Program-made: the position numbers and the translations under genes | In this document: positions 1 through 9,599 of the stretch, one piece after another | Position numbering within the stretch: position 1 is the stretch's first letter | Layout of the letters: every line of letters begins with the position of its first letter | Notes under the pieces: model-generated | Database searches by the model: none | What the model was told of the DNA's origin: nothing | The model's input: only the letters and a program-made list of their open reading frames with translations | NCBI GenBank assembly: GCA_016647705.1 | Contig: CM028327.1 | Coordinates: 9,557,726-9,621,725, forward strand | Source: Eucommia ulmoides | Lineage: Eukaryota; Streptophyta; Magnoliopsida; Garryales; Eucommiaceae | Length of the DNA: 64,000 nucleotides | Direction of reading: 5' to 3'

Positions 1-1220
1 TGGCGAGAAAATCATGACAAACAGGTTATTGATGACGTGACAATTGAATGTCAAGAGATTATATAGAACAGGTGGTAGAGCATGTGTTAGTATTAGACTT
101 GGTGATTATGCCATCCCATCATGTTGATGTGGCGTGACTGTCTTACTGAATAATTTCTTGTTCAGATGAGTGTTTTGCTGTTAAGTGGGTAATTATGCCA
201 TGTCATCATGTTGATGTGGCAGACTATCTCACTCAATAATTTCTCGTTGAGATGATTATTTTGTTGTTCGTTGGGTGATTTTGCTATCATGTTATGCTGA
301 CATGGCAGTCTGTCTCATTAAATAATCTCTCGTTGAGATAAATATTTAGTTGTTGGCTGGGTGACTATGCCACGTCATCATGCTAAAGTGGCAGATATTC
401 TCACTAAATAATTTCTTGTTGGGACGAGTATTTTTCTGTTGATTGGGTGATTATGCCATGTCATCATGCTGATGTGGCATGATTGTTGATTTAGTGATTA
501 TGCAACGTCAATATGTTGACATGCAATACCTGTCTCACTGGCTCATATCTCATTGAGATGAGTATTTTGTTGTTGATTGGGTGATTCCGCAACGTTATCA
601 TTGCTAACATGGTATAGCTGTCACAGTTAATAATTTCTCGGTTTGATGAGTATTCTACTGTTATGTCATTAATATTTGATTGTAATAGGTCTCTTCGAAC
701 ACTATAGACATTCATTTATTTGAGAAATTTATAATATCATTTTATTTTATTTATTTATTTATTAAAGACATTTTGCCTTTTTAATTCATTTGCAAAATAT
801 TTTTTTTAAAATATAATTTTCTATTAGATAGGAATAATTAGTGTATATAAAAATATTTTAAATAATTAATAAATAGGTTCCACATGTTTGGAGATTCCCA
901 ACAAAAAACCTCATTTCAATGATTTTTTGGCTTAATAATCCAATATTTTAGGAAAATATAAATAGTAAAATCCACTATAAAACTTAGGAATCACTTATGT
1001 TGTGTCAAGCAATGGGTTCCAACTAATTATTCTTTGCTAAATCTAAATTAAATATTTTTTTAATATTATAAATAATATTTATTTTTATGAAAATAAATAA
1101 AAAGAAGATGCTTTATTTAATGAGGAAGCTATTGATAAATCCTCCCAAATAATTCTTTAATATTTAATTAGAGTAATATTTTTAGAATAGATTCAACAAT
1201 AAATTAGAGTAATTAATTAA
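1..1220. repeat. Left copy of a ~1.2 kb direct repeat flanking the LINE
   Basis: This block matches 22626-23822 in the same orientation nearly end to end. The first ~700 bases differ by roughly a tenth by eye; the AT-rich second half (from about 715) differs by only a few percent. The left edge runs off the window, so the true length is unknown. Homology stops at about 1220 (after attaattaa), where the LINE 5' region begins. The block codes for nothing I recognise. It could be a tandem segmental duplication, or a pair of long terminal repeats of an unclassified element; I see no PBS next to it. Confidence 0.8.
100..690. repeat. Minisatellite, ~86-bp unit, about seven units
   Basis: The core gtgattatgccatgtcatcatg recurs near 102, 188, 276, 361, 447, 494 and 580, each followed by a variant of gatgtggca, tctcactgaataatttctc and gttgagatgagtattttg. 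Spacing is about 86 bp with one short unit of about 47 bp. The same array is present in the right-hand copy at 22700-23275. Confidence 0.75.
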
Positions 1221-1369
1221 AAACACAAGTGTTTCAATTTCCTTTCTACTTGAAGAAAAGTCACCGGTGATGTTTAGCGGCATTTTTTCTGTTCTGTTTC
1301 TCTGAGTTGTGGTGATCTATTTTTTATTCGCAATCACCGACCGAGATTTGCGACGAAGTTTTACCGATT

Positions 1370-2895
1370 TTGATTTGCGGTGATTGTTTCTGTTCGCCGC
1401 CGACTCCTCACCGCTGGGGACTCATCCATTGTTCCTCTTATCTTCCTACCATGTCATACGTCTCGAAGGTGCTCCCACATCCCTCTCGGAACATGGGCTT
1501 CATCCGATCCTATGCAGCAACTCTTCAGAGCACGATGTGCCTTCCATCTATCGAGGTGGACTCACGTATCTACATGAAAGATGGGATGCTAGCCGTTTCT
1601 TTCTCTACAGCAATGTTGACCCAATCAGAAGCTTTGTTTGATAAAGCTGCAATTCTCAAGTTTCAGTTTGGCCGCCCTTCACTGGAAGAAATTTAGACTG
1701 AGATTAGGAACTAGAACCTTTCCGGTCAGTACATCATGGGTCTGATTGATTCAAAAACTCTTCTTCTTCGCTTCCTCGACGATAATGATTTGCTCAAGGT
1801 TCTATCCCATGAGGTAAATGTTATCAAGGGTTTCTACTACAAATTTTTTTGTTGGAATGAAACATTTAATTCGAAAATCGATGCCTCAATTCTTCCAACT
1901 TGGATTCAATTTTCAAAACTGCCAATTAACTATTTTGTTCCAGAAATTCTTAAAGCTATCGCAAGCATGATTGGTAAGGTCGTTACTATTGATTCCACCA
2001 CTTTAACTTTGACGAGATTGAATTCCGCTAGAGTTTGTGTTGAGGTTGATCTCTCAAAGCCATTACCGCCCAAGATTTGGATTGGTAAACAAGATGGATT
2101 CTCTCAGGAAGTCTACGAATGTCTCCCATCCTTTTGTTCCTTCTGCAATATTCAGGGTCATTCCTTGAAAATATACCATCGGAAAAATCCGGAATTGTTA
2201 AAGAAAACAGTAGAGAAAGGTAATGAAATGGATGTAGGAAAAACAATGTCCAAAAGCTAAAAAAAAAAGGCATAACAGGGCTTTGCGGAAAACCCAACAG
2301 ACCGTGATCCCCATTCTACAACCGAACTCTTCGGTTTCTAATGAGGTTTCTTCTGCTCAAGCCCTTACTTCTGATCCATCCGACGTCAATCAAAACACTG
2401 TTTATGAGAGTGGTGTTGCAGAAAAGGAGGGGGCCTCACCCTCTGACCCTATTCTAGCAGACAAGAATCAGATGACCTGCGGGTGTAATGCAATGGCTTA
2501 TCCGATGATTGTTCTTCTCCGTGTTGAGGAGACATGTGAGGAGCCGAGAGTTGCAGGAGTCCAGGTGGTAGTTCCTGGGCTGAATGTTATTGTCTCAGGG
2601 ACAGTTTTATACCAATTGGGTGCAGGGGAAAATGATCCCATTCAAGCTCTTCAAGTCCCTGTTGCTGATGAACGGGTTGAGAACTATGTAGCCTCTATGG
2701 ATTCTCAGTCTGAGCAAGGGGAAAGTACAGCTATGGATAATGATATGGCTGGATATGTTACGGATACGACGAGCGCGGACCCAGATGGATTTCAGATTGT
2801 TCGTAAGAAAAAAGAAAAAGTTAGTGTTCCGGAGTCGGTGGGAGGTAACTCCAAGTCTTCGGGAATGGTTACAAATAAACAAGTCAAGTTTAATG
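1370..2895 (+). pseudogene. LINE ORF1 (DUF4283 plus zinc knuckle), broken
   Basis: This would be the RNA-binding, gag-like ORF1 protein of a plant L1 element. Frame 2 is readable from about 1370 to 2260, with in-frame TAG codons at 1694-1696 and 1709-1711. The segment SGQYIMGLIDSKTLLLRFLD and the following ~130 residues, with PTWIQFSKLPINYF, are the conserved DUF4283 core. A zinc knuckle follows as CSFCNIQGHSLKIY, where the expected last cysteine is a tyrosine. The frame then shifts at an A-run near 2260-2270 and resumes in another frame at 2283. That part is acidic and low-complexity, ending with DPDGFQIVRKKKEK just before the LTR insertion. ORF1 of intact relatives continues into ORF2 at about this point, so most of ORF1 is present. 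Confidence 0.8.
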
Positions 2896-3163
2896 TAAGA
2901 CCCCGACTCATGCTCGTACATCATTTTAGTTGCATTTAGAGTACTTGAGAAAATTCGGGTGAAATTGGGAAAATTAAAAATTCAAATTAAAAGTTTGGGG
3001 GTCTAATTGGAAATTTCGAAAACATTTAATTTAAAAATTGTTACATCAAATGTTTTCAAAATAAAACTTTGGGGGGAGAAATTATAATTTTTGAAAAGTT
3101 TAAAAACAAATAGGGGCTAGAGGAGGAAAATTAGAAACTTAGGGGGGAGGAATGAGCAATTAG

Positions 3164-3166
<3 letters not shown>

Positions 3167-3211
<45 letters not shown>

Positions 3212-3282
3212 CGTGTGTGCTGCGATCAAATCGGAAGGAACGAGAAAAGGGGAGATGTGGCATGTTTTGGCTCCACAAATTC

Positions 3283-3323
<41 letters not shown>

Positions 3324-3397
3324 CATGTATGGGGATCGGGATTCCCAAAAACTCTAGAGAAAAACCTAAGAGAGAGAGAGAAAGAGAGAGAGAGAGA
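3167..3397. repeat. AT and GA microsatellites inside the solo LTR
   Basis: Two (AT)n tracts (about 3167-3208 and 3286-3319) and a (GA)n tract (about 3371-3397) lie within 230 bp. The two AT tracts are separated by unique sequence. Confidence 0.85.
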
Positions 3398-3785
3398 ACA
3401 GAAATTGGAGGAGAGAAGTCGTCGGAGAAGCTGCCGGAGATCACCGGTGATGGTTCAGGGTGCTTCAAAGGGTTGTTGGTCGTCTTGGTGGTTGAAATAA
3501 GTGAGTGTGTCATCCTTTTGGTTCGTTTGAAAGCTGGTATGTGTGTGTGAAGTGTGTGTGCCCTGTTCGGTTGTTTAGGGTGCAAGCGGTGGTGTGGGTG
3601 GTGGTTTTGGTGTGTGTTTTGGTTGTGTTTGAAGGGGGTGAGGTTGGTAGTTTGAGTGGTTGTGTTGGTGGGGTTGATTGTTGGAGTTGGGTGGTGAGAT
3701 TAGTGGTTGGAGCTGGTGACGCAAAGAAGAGAAATGAAGGGTTGTTCTGTCACAGGAGAAGAAGGTCAGGGATGAAGGGCATTTC

Positions 3786-3990
3786 ACCTAGGCGGTGGAA
3801 GTTCGCTTAGGTGGTAAAAGATCAGTGAGCAAGGAAATCGTATGTTCGCCTAGGCGGTGGGGTTCTCGCCTAGGTGGTGAACTGTCAGTGTGTTATACTG
3901 AGAAAAGAAGAAGCTGGTTCACCGAGGAGGTGAAGCCTGTGCTGAGGTGGTGGAGAAACAGACACTCGTTCGCCTAGGCGATGGGTCGTC
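3786..3990. repeat. CGCCTAGGCG palindrome cluster in the solo LTR
   Basis: Variants of the self-complementary decamer cgcctaggcg, usually followed by gtgg or atgg, occur at about 3787, 3804, 3848, 3868, 3970 and 3990. The stretch ggtgaactgtcagtgtg beside one copy resembles agtgaacgtcagtgtg beside copies inside the Athila element at 52.9-53.2 kb. Confidence 0.7.
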
Positions 3991-4271
3991 ACTTAGGCGA
4001 TGGAGAGCAGAATAAAAAATACATAAAATTTTAGGGAAATCCATGATCGGTTCGGAACGGGTAACCTTTCTAATTTATTTTATGAATTCTAAATTTAGTT
4101 TTCTAACCTTAAAATATCAAAATGAAGATAATAAATGATGAGATCGTTTATATGAATGAGGTTTAAATTGTAAATTTTAATGACGCTAAATTAGTCGAAT
4201 AACATCTTCATGTATCAAAACGTGGGGAATAGAAAATTAATGAACGTAGGGCTTACATTGTATGATTATAT

Positions 4272-4277
<6 letters not shown>

Positions 4278-4334
<57 letters not shown>
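4278..4334. repeat. (GT)n microsatellite
   Basis: An uninterrupted GT tract of about 57 bp inside the solo LTR. Confidence 0.9.
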
Positions 4335-4339
<5 letters not shown>

Positions 4340-4589
4340 GGATTTTACTTAACTTGGATGATTTTAAAACCACGTGGATCAAGCAGGTTTTGGGTGCTTT
4401 GGAATAAATGGATTTTTGGTAAATTGTGTTGGTTTTGTTTTAAAGAAAGAAAATTGAAAAATGGTTCGTTAACTAGGTGATTTTAAAAGAGAGTGGAAAA
4501 ATATATAGTTTTCTAATAATGCTTGGTTTTCTAAAACAAAAGGTGGAAAAATGGGTTTTACTAAATGGGTGGTACTTTTAAAAAGAAAG

Positions 4590-4870
4590 AGAACAACGTG
4601 ATTTGGAAATTCTACCCGAAAAGGGTGTGGTTTAGAAATTCTCCCCGTTAGGGGTGTGGTTTGAATAAATGTGATTTTGGAAATTCTCCCCAAAATAGGT
4701 GTGGTTTATATTCTCTTCATAAGGGGTGTGGATTTTTTAGACGAAATTGTTGATTTGGACGATGCCATAATTTTCTCCCCGTAAGGGGTGTGGATTTCTT
4801 CCCATGGAATGTGGATAGTTCTCCCCGTAAGGGGTGTGGATTATATTTCTCCCCAAAAGGGGTGTGGATA
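4590..4870. repeat. Array of CCCC-spacer-GGGG hairpin motifs
   Basis: About eight variants of ctccccgtaaggggtgtgg occur at irregular 25-50 bp spacing. Each has a CCCC arm, a 4-base spacer (gtta, gtaa, aaaa) and a GGGG arm, so each could fold into a small hairpin. This lies in the 3' half of the solo LTR. Confidence 0.7.
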
Positions 4871-5568
4871 TTTCGTAGGAAGGCATTCCTACGGATATTA
4901 CGGTACCGTTGCAACTCCCGATCGTGAGGTTAAAACGATCATTATGGCTAGCCAGTGAGTGTGTGGTGGGGTGGTGTTTGAGATGTGGTGTTTTACTTAT
5001 ATTGGGTGATTTATTATTTATGGTGATTGGTCTTATTTTATACTGAATGGGTTTGAATGAAACTTATATATATATATATATATATATCTTGAATTATTTT
5101 CACTGCTTATATTATGGCAAGATACTTATATTATGATGATTTTTATTAGATATGTGATATTTGTCTACTTATGCTTGATCCATTTAAATGTCGTATTATC
5201 TAGAATGGATTAATATCTTAAAAATATTTTTATTAAGAAGGCAGTACACTCGCAGGTGGAGCGAATAAGAGTCGATCGATCCCCTACTGGCGCTAGATAG
5301 AGTTATGCGGATCATGCGTTGGAGTCATATGAGTGTCTTTTGAGACGAGCTGTTAGAGGTGAACCTAAGGAAGGTTCATGAGATTTATTTTGTTGTTCTT
5401 ATAATTTGGGACAGGTGTATCCCTATAGTTTCAAATTCATGTATATGATGTATAGATGAAAGTTTGTATATTGTCTTATAGTTGGTTGGTTAGTCGGTCA
5501 AGTGATGTCATGTCGACGTCACGCCGGTCCCATGGTGACGGGTGTTCAGGGTGGGGTGTGACATTTAA

Positions 5569-6212
5569 TGTCTGACGCCATTTTGTTTTGGAATTGTAGA
5601 GGTAATGGTAACCCTAATACCCTTGCTAGATTTAAACGTATGGTGAAGTAGTCGAAAGTTTCCTTTGCCAAAATTATTGATCTATGGATTGATAACTCTA
5701 ACATGGGGAGAGTTAACAAGGCTATCAAGTTTCATAACGCAACTTCTAATTAAGGTGAATTGGGCAAAATTTGGTTTTTTGGAAAAATAATATGGATGTT
5801 CAAATTGTTCGCACACATTGCCAATTTATTGCTTGTAAGGTTTCTTGGTTAAATTTGGAGTTTTTGGTTGTGGCTGTCTGGCTGTCTATGCTAGTTGCTC
5901 GCAGAATTCTTTGGGAAGATCTTATCACTACGCCGATAATTTTTTTTTTTGGGGGGAGGAGGGGAGGAAGGGGGGATTTTAATGTTGTTTGTAGCATTTC
6001 AGAGAAGTTGGGTTGTTTAACCCCTTCTTGGAGTGCCATGCAAGAGTTTAATGTCTGTATTAACCTAGCCGGGCCGGTGGACCCTCCATTCACGAGGTCA
6101 ACTTTCACCTTTTGTAACAATCGTCAAGGGTTGTCCCGACAATATTCTCGATTGGATAGAATCTTGGTTTCGCCTACGATTTGTAATTTGTTCAATGACC
6201 GGGTTGAACAAC
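5569..6212 (+). pseudogene. LINE ORF2, endonuclease N-terminal part, broken
   Basis: This piece encodes the start of the LINE apurinic endonuclease. The opening reads ILFWNCRGNGNPNTLARFKR, the usual N-terminal motif with the conserved N. Farther on come GDFNVV (the catalytic GDFN) and SRLDRIL. Several stops and a homopolymer run near 5940-5960 break the frame. The inverted LTR dimer interrupts it directly after FNDRVEQL; the partner motif SDHCPLIL resumes at about 20930. The target-site duplication acaac of that insertion is at 6208-6212. Confidence 0.8.
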
Positions 6213-6508
6213 TGTAGACACGGCATTTTGACCGCCTCGCAAAAAATTATACTTTATTTTATAGTTACCTTTATTTTATTTTTCTATTTATTTTGTTTTG
6301 ATTGTACCATATTTATGCGGTTTAATACTGCTAAATTAAGTTTTATTAATCTCTTAAGTAAATTAAATATTAGTAATTGATTTTTATTTTTTTGGTTTTG
6401 TAGATTTTTCGAAGTGGAATAAAAACGCGTTAATTCGGAACAAAATGGACAAGAAACAGACGAGAACGAGAGAGGCCTGGACCGAACGGGGGTGGGGGGG
6501 TGCACAAA

Positions 6509-6650
6509 GGTCGCACGTGCGACCAAAAACTGGTCGCACGTGCGACCAGCTGGCCGCACGTGCGACCAGCAAGGGGGGGCAGAGACCTTTTGGGTGCACC
6601 AAGTTTTGGTGCACCCAAAAGGAGGTGGGTGCACCAAATTTCGGTGCACC
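6509..6650. promoter_or_regulatory. Cluster of CGCACGTGCG and GGTGCACC palindromes upstream of the LTR TATA box
   Basis: The 16-bp perfect palindrome ggtcgcacgtgcgacc lies at 6509-6524 and 6532-6547, with a near copy at 6552-6567. Four copies of ggtgcacc follow (about 6593, 6608, 6628, 6643). The CACGTG core is a plant G-box. The cluster is 60-220 bp upstream of the TATA box, where an enhancer would sit. LTR C keeps two CACGTG copies and the ggtgcacc copies (about 20496-20625). A regulatory role is inference. Confidence 0.6.
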
Positions 6651-6709
6651 AACCTCCTTTTTTTTTAACTTTTTCATACTTTGTGCGTTTTTTTTTTCGG
6701 CAGGTTTTC

Positions 6710-6744
6710 TGAGCCTTCATTCTTATAAATAGAATGAAGGCTCA
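6710..6744 (+). promoter_or_regulatory. LTR TATA box in the loop of a perfect inverted repeat
   Basis: Arms tgagccttcattct (6710-6723) and agaatgaaggctca (6731-6744) are perfectly complementary over 14 bp and enclose the 7-base loop tataaat. The TATA box (tataaata, 6724-6731) is therefore at the hairpin tip. LTR C has the same arrangement at 20400-20434 with one mismatch. Transcription would start at roughly 6755. Confidence 0.65.
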
Positions 6745-7084
6745 CAACATAGAGGGGGTGATTTTTTGGAGAAGAGGAATTTTTGAGGAGAATTTTTTTG
6801 AGAGGAATTTTTGTAAGGGAGAAGTGAAATCTAAAGAGAAATTTTGAAGAAAATAATATTATTTTTATTTTATTATAATTTGGAAGAAGAAAAATCTCCA
6901 AGAAGGTGGTAAATTTTCATCTGTTGTAAATCTTACTCTTATTTTTAAATAAGTTGTTATTATACTAATCTTTTTTTTTTTTGTAAATTAGATTTTTTTC
7001 TTCTTCCTTTATTATTTATTTATTTATTACTTTTTATTTTCTTTTTATTTTTATTTATTTTTTTTTATTTTTTTTGAGTAAGTA

Positions 7085-7930
7085 AAACGAGGCGGAAAAT
7101 TCCCAACCTTCAATTTGAACAGTTTAAATTTAGAAGGGAATTACTCCCCTCGATGCGTGTGTGCGGGTGTTTTATTTAATTTGTATTAAATATAATGTGC
7201 TAACAATACGAGGCGGAAAATTCCCAACCTTCGATTTGAAGGTTTAAATTTAGAAGGGAATTACTCCCCTCGATGCGTGTGTGCGGGTGTTTTATTTAAT
7301 TTGTATTAAATATAATGTGTTAACAATACGAGGTGAAAAATTCCCAACCTTCAATTTGAACGGTTTAAATTTAGAAGGGAATTACTCCCTCGATGCGTGT
7401 GTGCGGGTGTTTTATTTAATTTGTATTAAATATAATTTGCTAACGATACGAGGTGGAAAATTCCCAACCTTCCATTTGAACGGTTTAAATTTAGAAGAGA
7501 AATTATTCCCCTCAATGTGTGCGTGCGTGTGGGTGCGTGCGTTTTCTTTAACTCGTATTAAATATAATGTGCTAACAATACGAGGTGGAAAATTCCCAAC
7601 CTTCCATTTGAACGGTTTAAATTTAGAAGGGAATTACTCCCCTCGATGTGTGCGTGCGTGTGTGAGCGTGTGTTTCTTTAACTCGTATTAAATATAATAT
7701 GCTAACAATATGAGGTGGAAAATTCCCAACCTTCCATTTGAACGGTTTAAATTTAGAAGGAAATTATTCCCCTCAATGTGTAAGTGTGTGCGTGCGTGTG
7801 TTTCTTTAACTTGTGTTAAATATAATGTGTTAACAAGATGAGGTGGAAAATTCCTAGCCTTCCATCAGAACGGTCTAGGTTTAGAAGGGAGATCACTTCC
7901 TTCAATGTGTGTGTATGTGTATATGTGTAT
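7085..7930 (+). repeat. ~120-bp tandem repeat in LTR A
   Basis: About seven units contain attcccaaccttc, gaacggtttaaatttagaag, ctcccctcgatg and a GT-rich spacer (gcgtgtgtgcgggtg), at roughly 120-124 bp spacing. LTR C has about seven units (19210-20060, minus); LTR B has about four. Confidence 0.8.
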
Positions 7931-8344
7931 ATGAGGAGGATTTCAAAATAAAATAAAAACATTCGGATTTAAATTCTAATTGGACTTAATCGGATAAGGT
8001 ACCGTCTTTGGACGGGCGTCTTGGGGTGCTTGACACCTTCTCCGAGCGTAACTGACCCCCGAACTCTTTAAACGAATCTTTGGTCAGACCATGTTATTTT
8101 TGGAGTCAAATTTTACTTAAACTATGTTTTTAAATTATTTTTAAAAAAGAAAAATATGGTGACCTAGCACATCATTTAAACCCAATGCTAGGTGGCGACT
8201 CCTTTTTCTAAAACAGGCTTAAGTATATTTTAATGAGAAAATCGACGTTTTTAAAAACCCTTCTCATTTTACCAGCGCCAAGCATATATAATATATATAT
8301 CTATATTTTTTTTATTTTCTCTGAAAAATCGGGGCGCGTTCAGC

Positions 8345-8363
8345 TGGCGACTCCACTGGGGAC
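8345..8363 (+). other. Primer-binding site, internal copy 1
   Basis: tggcgactccactggggac begins two bases after LTR A. It resembles the primer site of Tat/Ogre-type elements, for which a tRNA-Arg primer has been described. The tRNA assignment is from family knowledge, not verified here. Confidence 0.7.
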
Positions 8364-8496
8364 CCACAGAGGGTCGAGCCCAATATGTCTGAATAAGTCC
8401 AACTAATCTAAAATCCGAATGTTAAATTTTATTTTATTTTTTCCCTCAATTCAGTAAATAAGTTGTGATTTTTTTTATATCATTTATTTTTTATTT

Positions 8497-8528
<32 letters not shown>

Positions 8529-8974
8529 TTTCTCTTTTCCTTATTTCCTCTCAGGCTCTTATATCGTTGTAAATCCTTTGACAAAAGCAAAATTGTCTTG
8601 TATCCATATTATCCCCTCAGGATTCTATGATACAAGACGAGAAAGAGATTTTTTTGTACTTGATGGATTTATGACGTCTTGGGAAGTCCTAAAAAAAAAA
8701 AAAAAAAACCAAACAAGTTCAAAGTTTTCAATATCGGTAGGGAACGAAAAAAAAAGATTTTTTATGTACCATCATTTGTTTTAATTGGTCGTTATCGAAA
8801 TTGAAATCTTCGAACTAGAATGGGCTTCGAGACCACCTAAGACCCACGTGAACTAATAAAAGGATTTTTGTTGTAGAAAGGGGCAAGACAAAGAAAATTG
8901 ATCCCAGAAAAACAAATCCAGTTCCCCCCTTTCGAAGTCCGATCTTTACACGCAGTCGAGCACAGACTCATTCC

Positions 8975-9590
8975 AGGATGACATCAGAAAGCAATCTCGA
9001 ATCTCCCCGAACTACCCGCAATCTTCATGTCCCCAAAACTACCCGAACCAGAACAACCAATATCACAACTACTCTCCTCAAAATCGCCAAAACCAAAATT
9101 ATCCTCAAAACCAACCCTATTCCCAAAGCCGCCCCCGCTATTACCAAAATATACCTCCCCTTTATCAAAACCACATTCCCCAATATTACCCTCAAGCCTA
9201 CCCAACACCCTCTTACCATACCTATCAACCACACCCGAACACCCCACCTCAAATTCCTAACTGCACTCCAAGGTCAGGAACCCAATACCACCAAGACCTT
9301 CTACCTCATGCTACTGGGAGAAATTTCCAGAACGACAACAGAGAGCTACAAGACCTTCCGGTCTCGATCACCGAGTTGTACCGAAATTGTTTGAAGCAAG
9401 GGATGCTGACACCCCTTCCATTCTACGAAGTTAAACCTGGGAGTAAAGCAGCTTCTTCAAATGCTTTCTGTGAATACCACTCAGGAACCAGAAGACATGC
9501 GACTGAGCAATGCTTTCAGCTGAAAGACAAAATTCAGGAGTTTATACGGACAGGAGCCATCACGTTTCCTAAAAAAAAAAAACTTGAGGC
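8975..9590 (+). pseudogene. gag C-terminal remnant, Tat/Ogre type, copy 1
   Basis: A Pro/Gln/Tyr/Asn-rich stretch precedes a conserved block with LPVSITELYRNCLKQGML and NAFCEYHSGTRRHATEQC followed by FQLKDKIQEFIRTGAI. This is the characteristic end of Tat/Ogre gag: a C-x2-H-x4-H-x4-C knuckle variant followed by an LK-KIQ-LI helix. No protease, RT or integrase follows. It is a fossil; the same region recurs inverted at 17535-18155. Confidence 0.7.
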
Positions 9591-9599
9591 CGGTACGCC

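Larger units (their letters stand above)
2894..5563. mobile_element. Solo LTR, Ty3/gypsy, Del/Tekay-like (2670 bp)
   Basis: The element begins tgtaagacccc and ends ggggtgtgaca (TG...CA with short inverted ends). It is flanked by the 5-bp duplication tttaa (2889-2893 and 5564-5568). Removing it rejoins LINE sequence. No PBS, PPT or coding domain is present inside, so it is a solo LTR rather than a whole element. Length and the terminal region with gtcacgccggtcccatgg and the ggtgttcagggtgggg tail fit LTRs of chromoviruses of the Del/Tekay group; this lineage call is inference from end sequence only. It contains AT, GA and GT microsatellites and two clusters of short palindromes, listed separately. 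Confidence 0.75.
6213..8342 (+). repeat. LTR A of the inverted dimer (2130 bp)
   Basis: Starts tgtagacacgg after TSD acaac and ends gcgcgttca, two bases before the primer site. Holds palindromic G-box-like motifs (6509-6650), a TATA box (6724) and about seven ~120-bp tandem units (7085-7930). Its inverted partner is LTR C. Confidence 0.85.

Noticed and set aside
3117-3326. Small frames encoding YIYIYIYI peptides (also at 25531, 34894, 40936)
   Set aside because: Translations of AT microsatellites.
2894-5563. Whole short retrotransposon rather than a solo LTR
   Set aside because: No internal direct repeats, primer site or polypurine tract were seen; the terminal wording alone fits an LTR.
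2889-5571. 8-bp target duplication tttaatgt for the solo LTR
   Set aside because: Possible on sequence alone, but it would leave the element without TG at its start. The 5-bp reading gives TG...CA ends and the duplication size usual for plant Ty3/gypsy elements.
8978-9394. Thr/Ile/Lys-rich 138-codon frame and overlapping Pro-rich or Gly-rich frames on both strands
   Set aside because: Low-complexity gag-type region. Another frame gives the family's Gln/Tyr/Asn/Pro-rich gag text, so the long frames are shadows.
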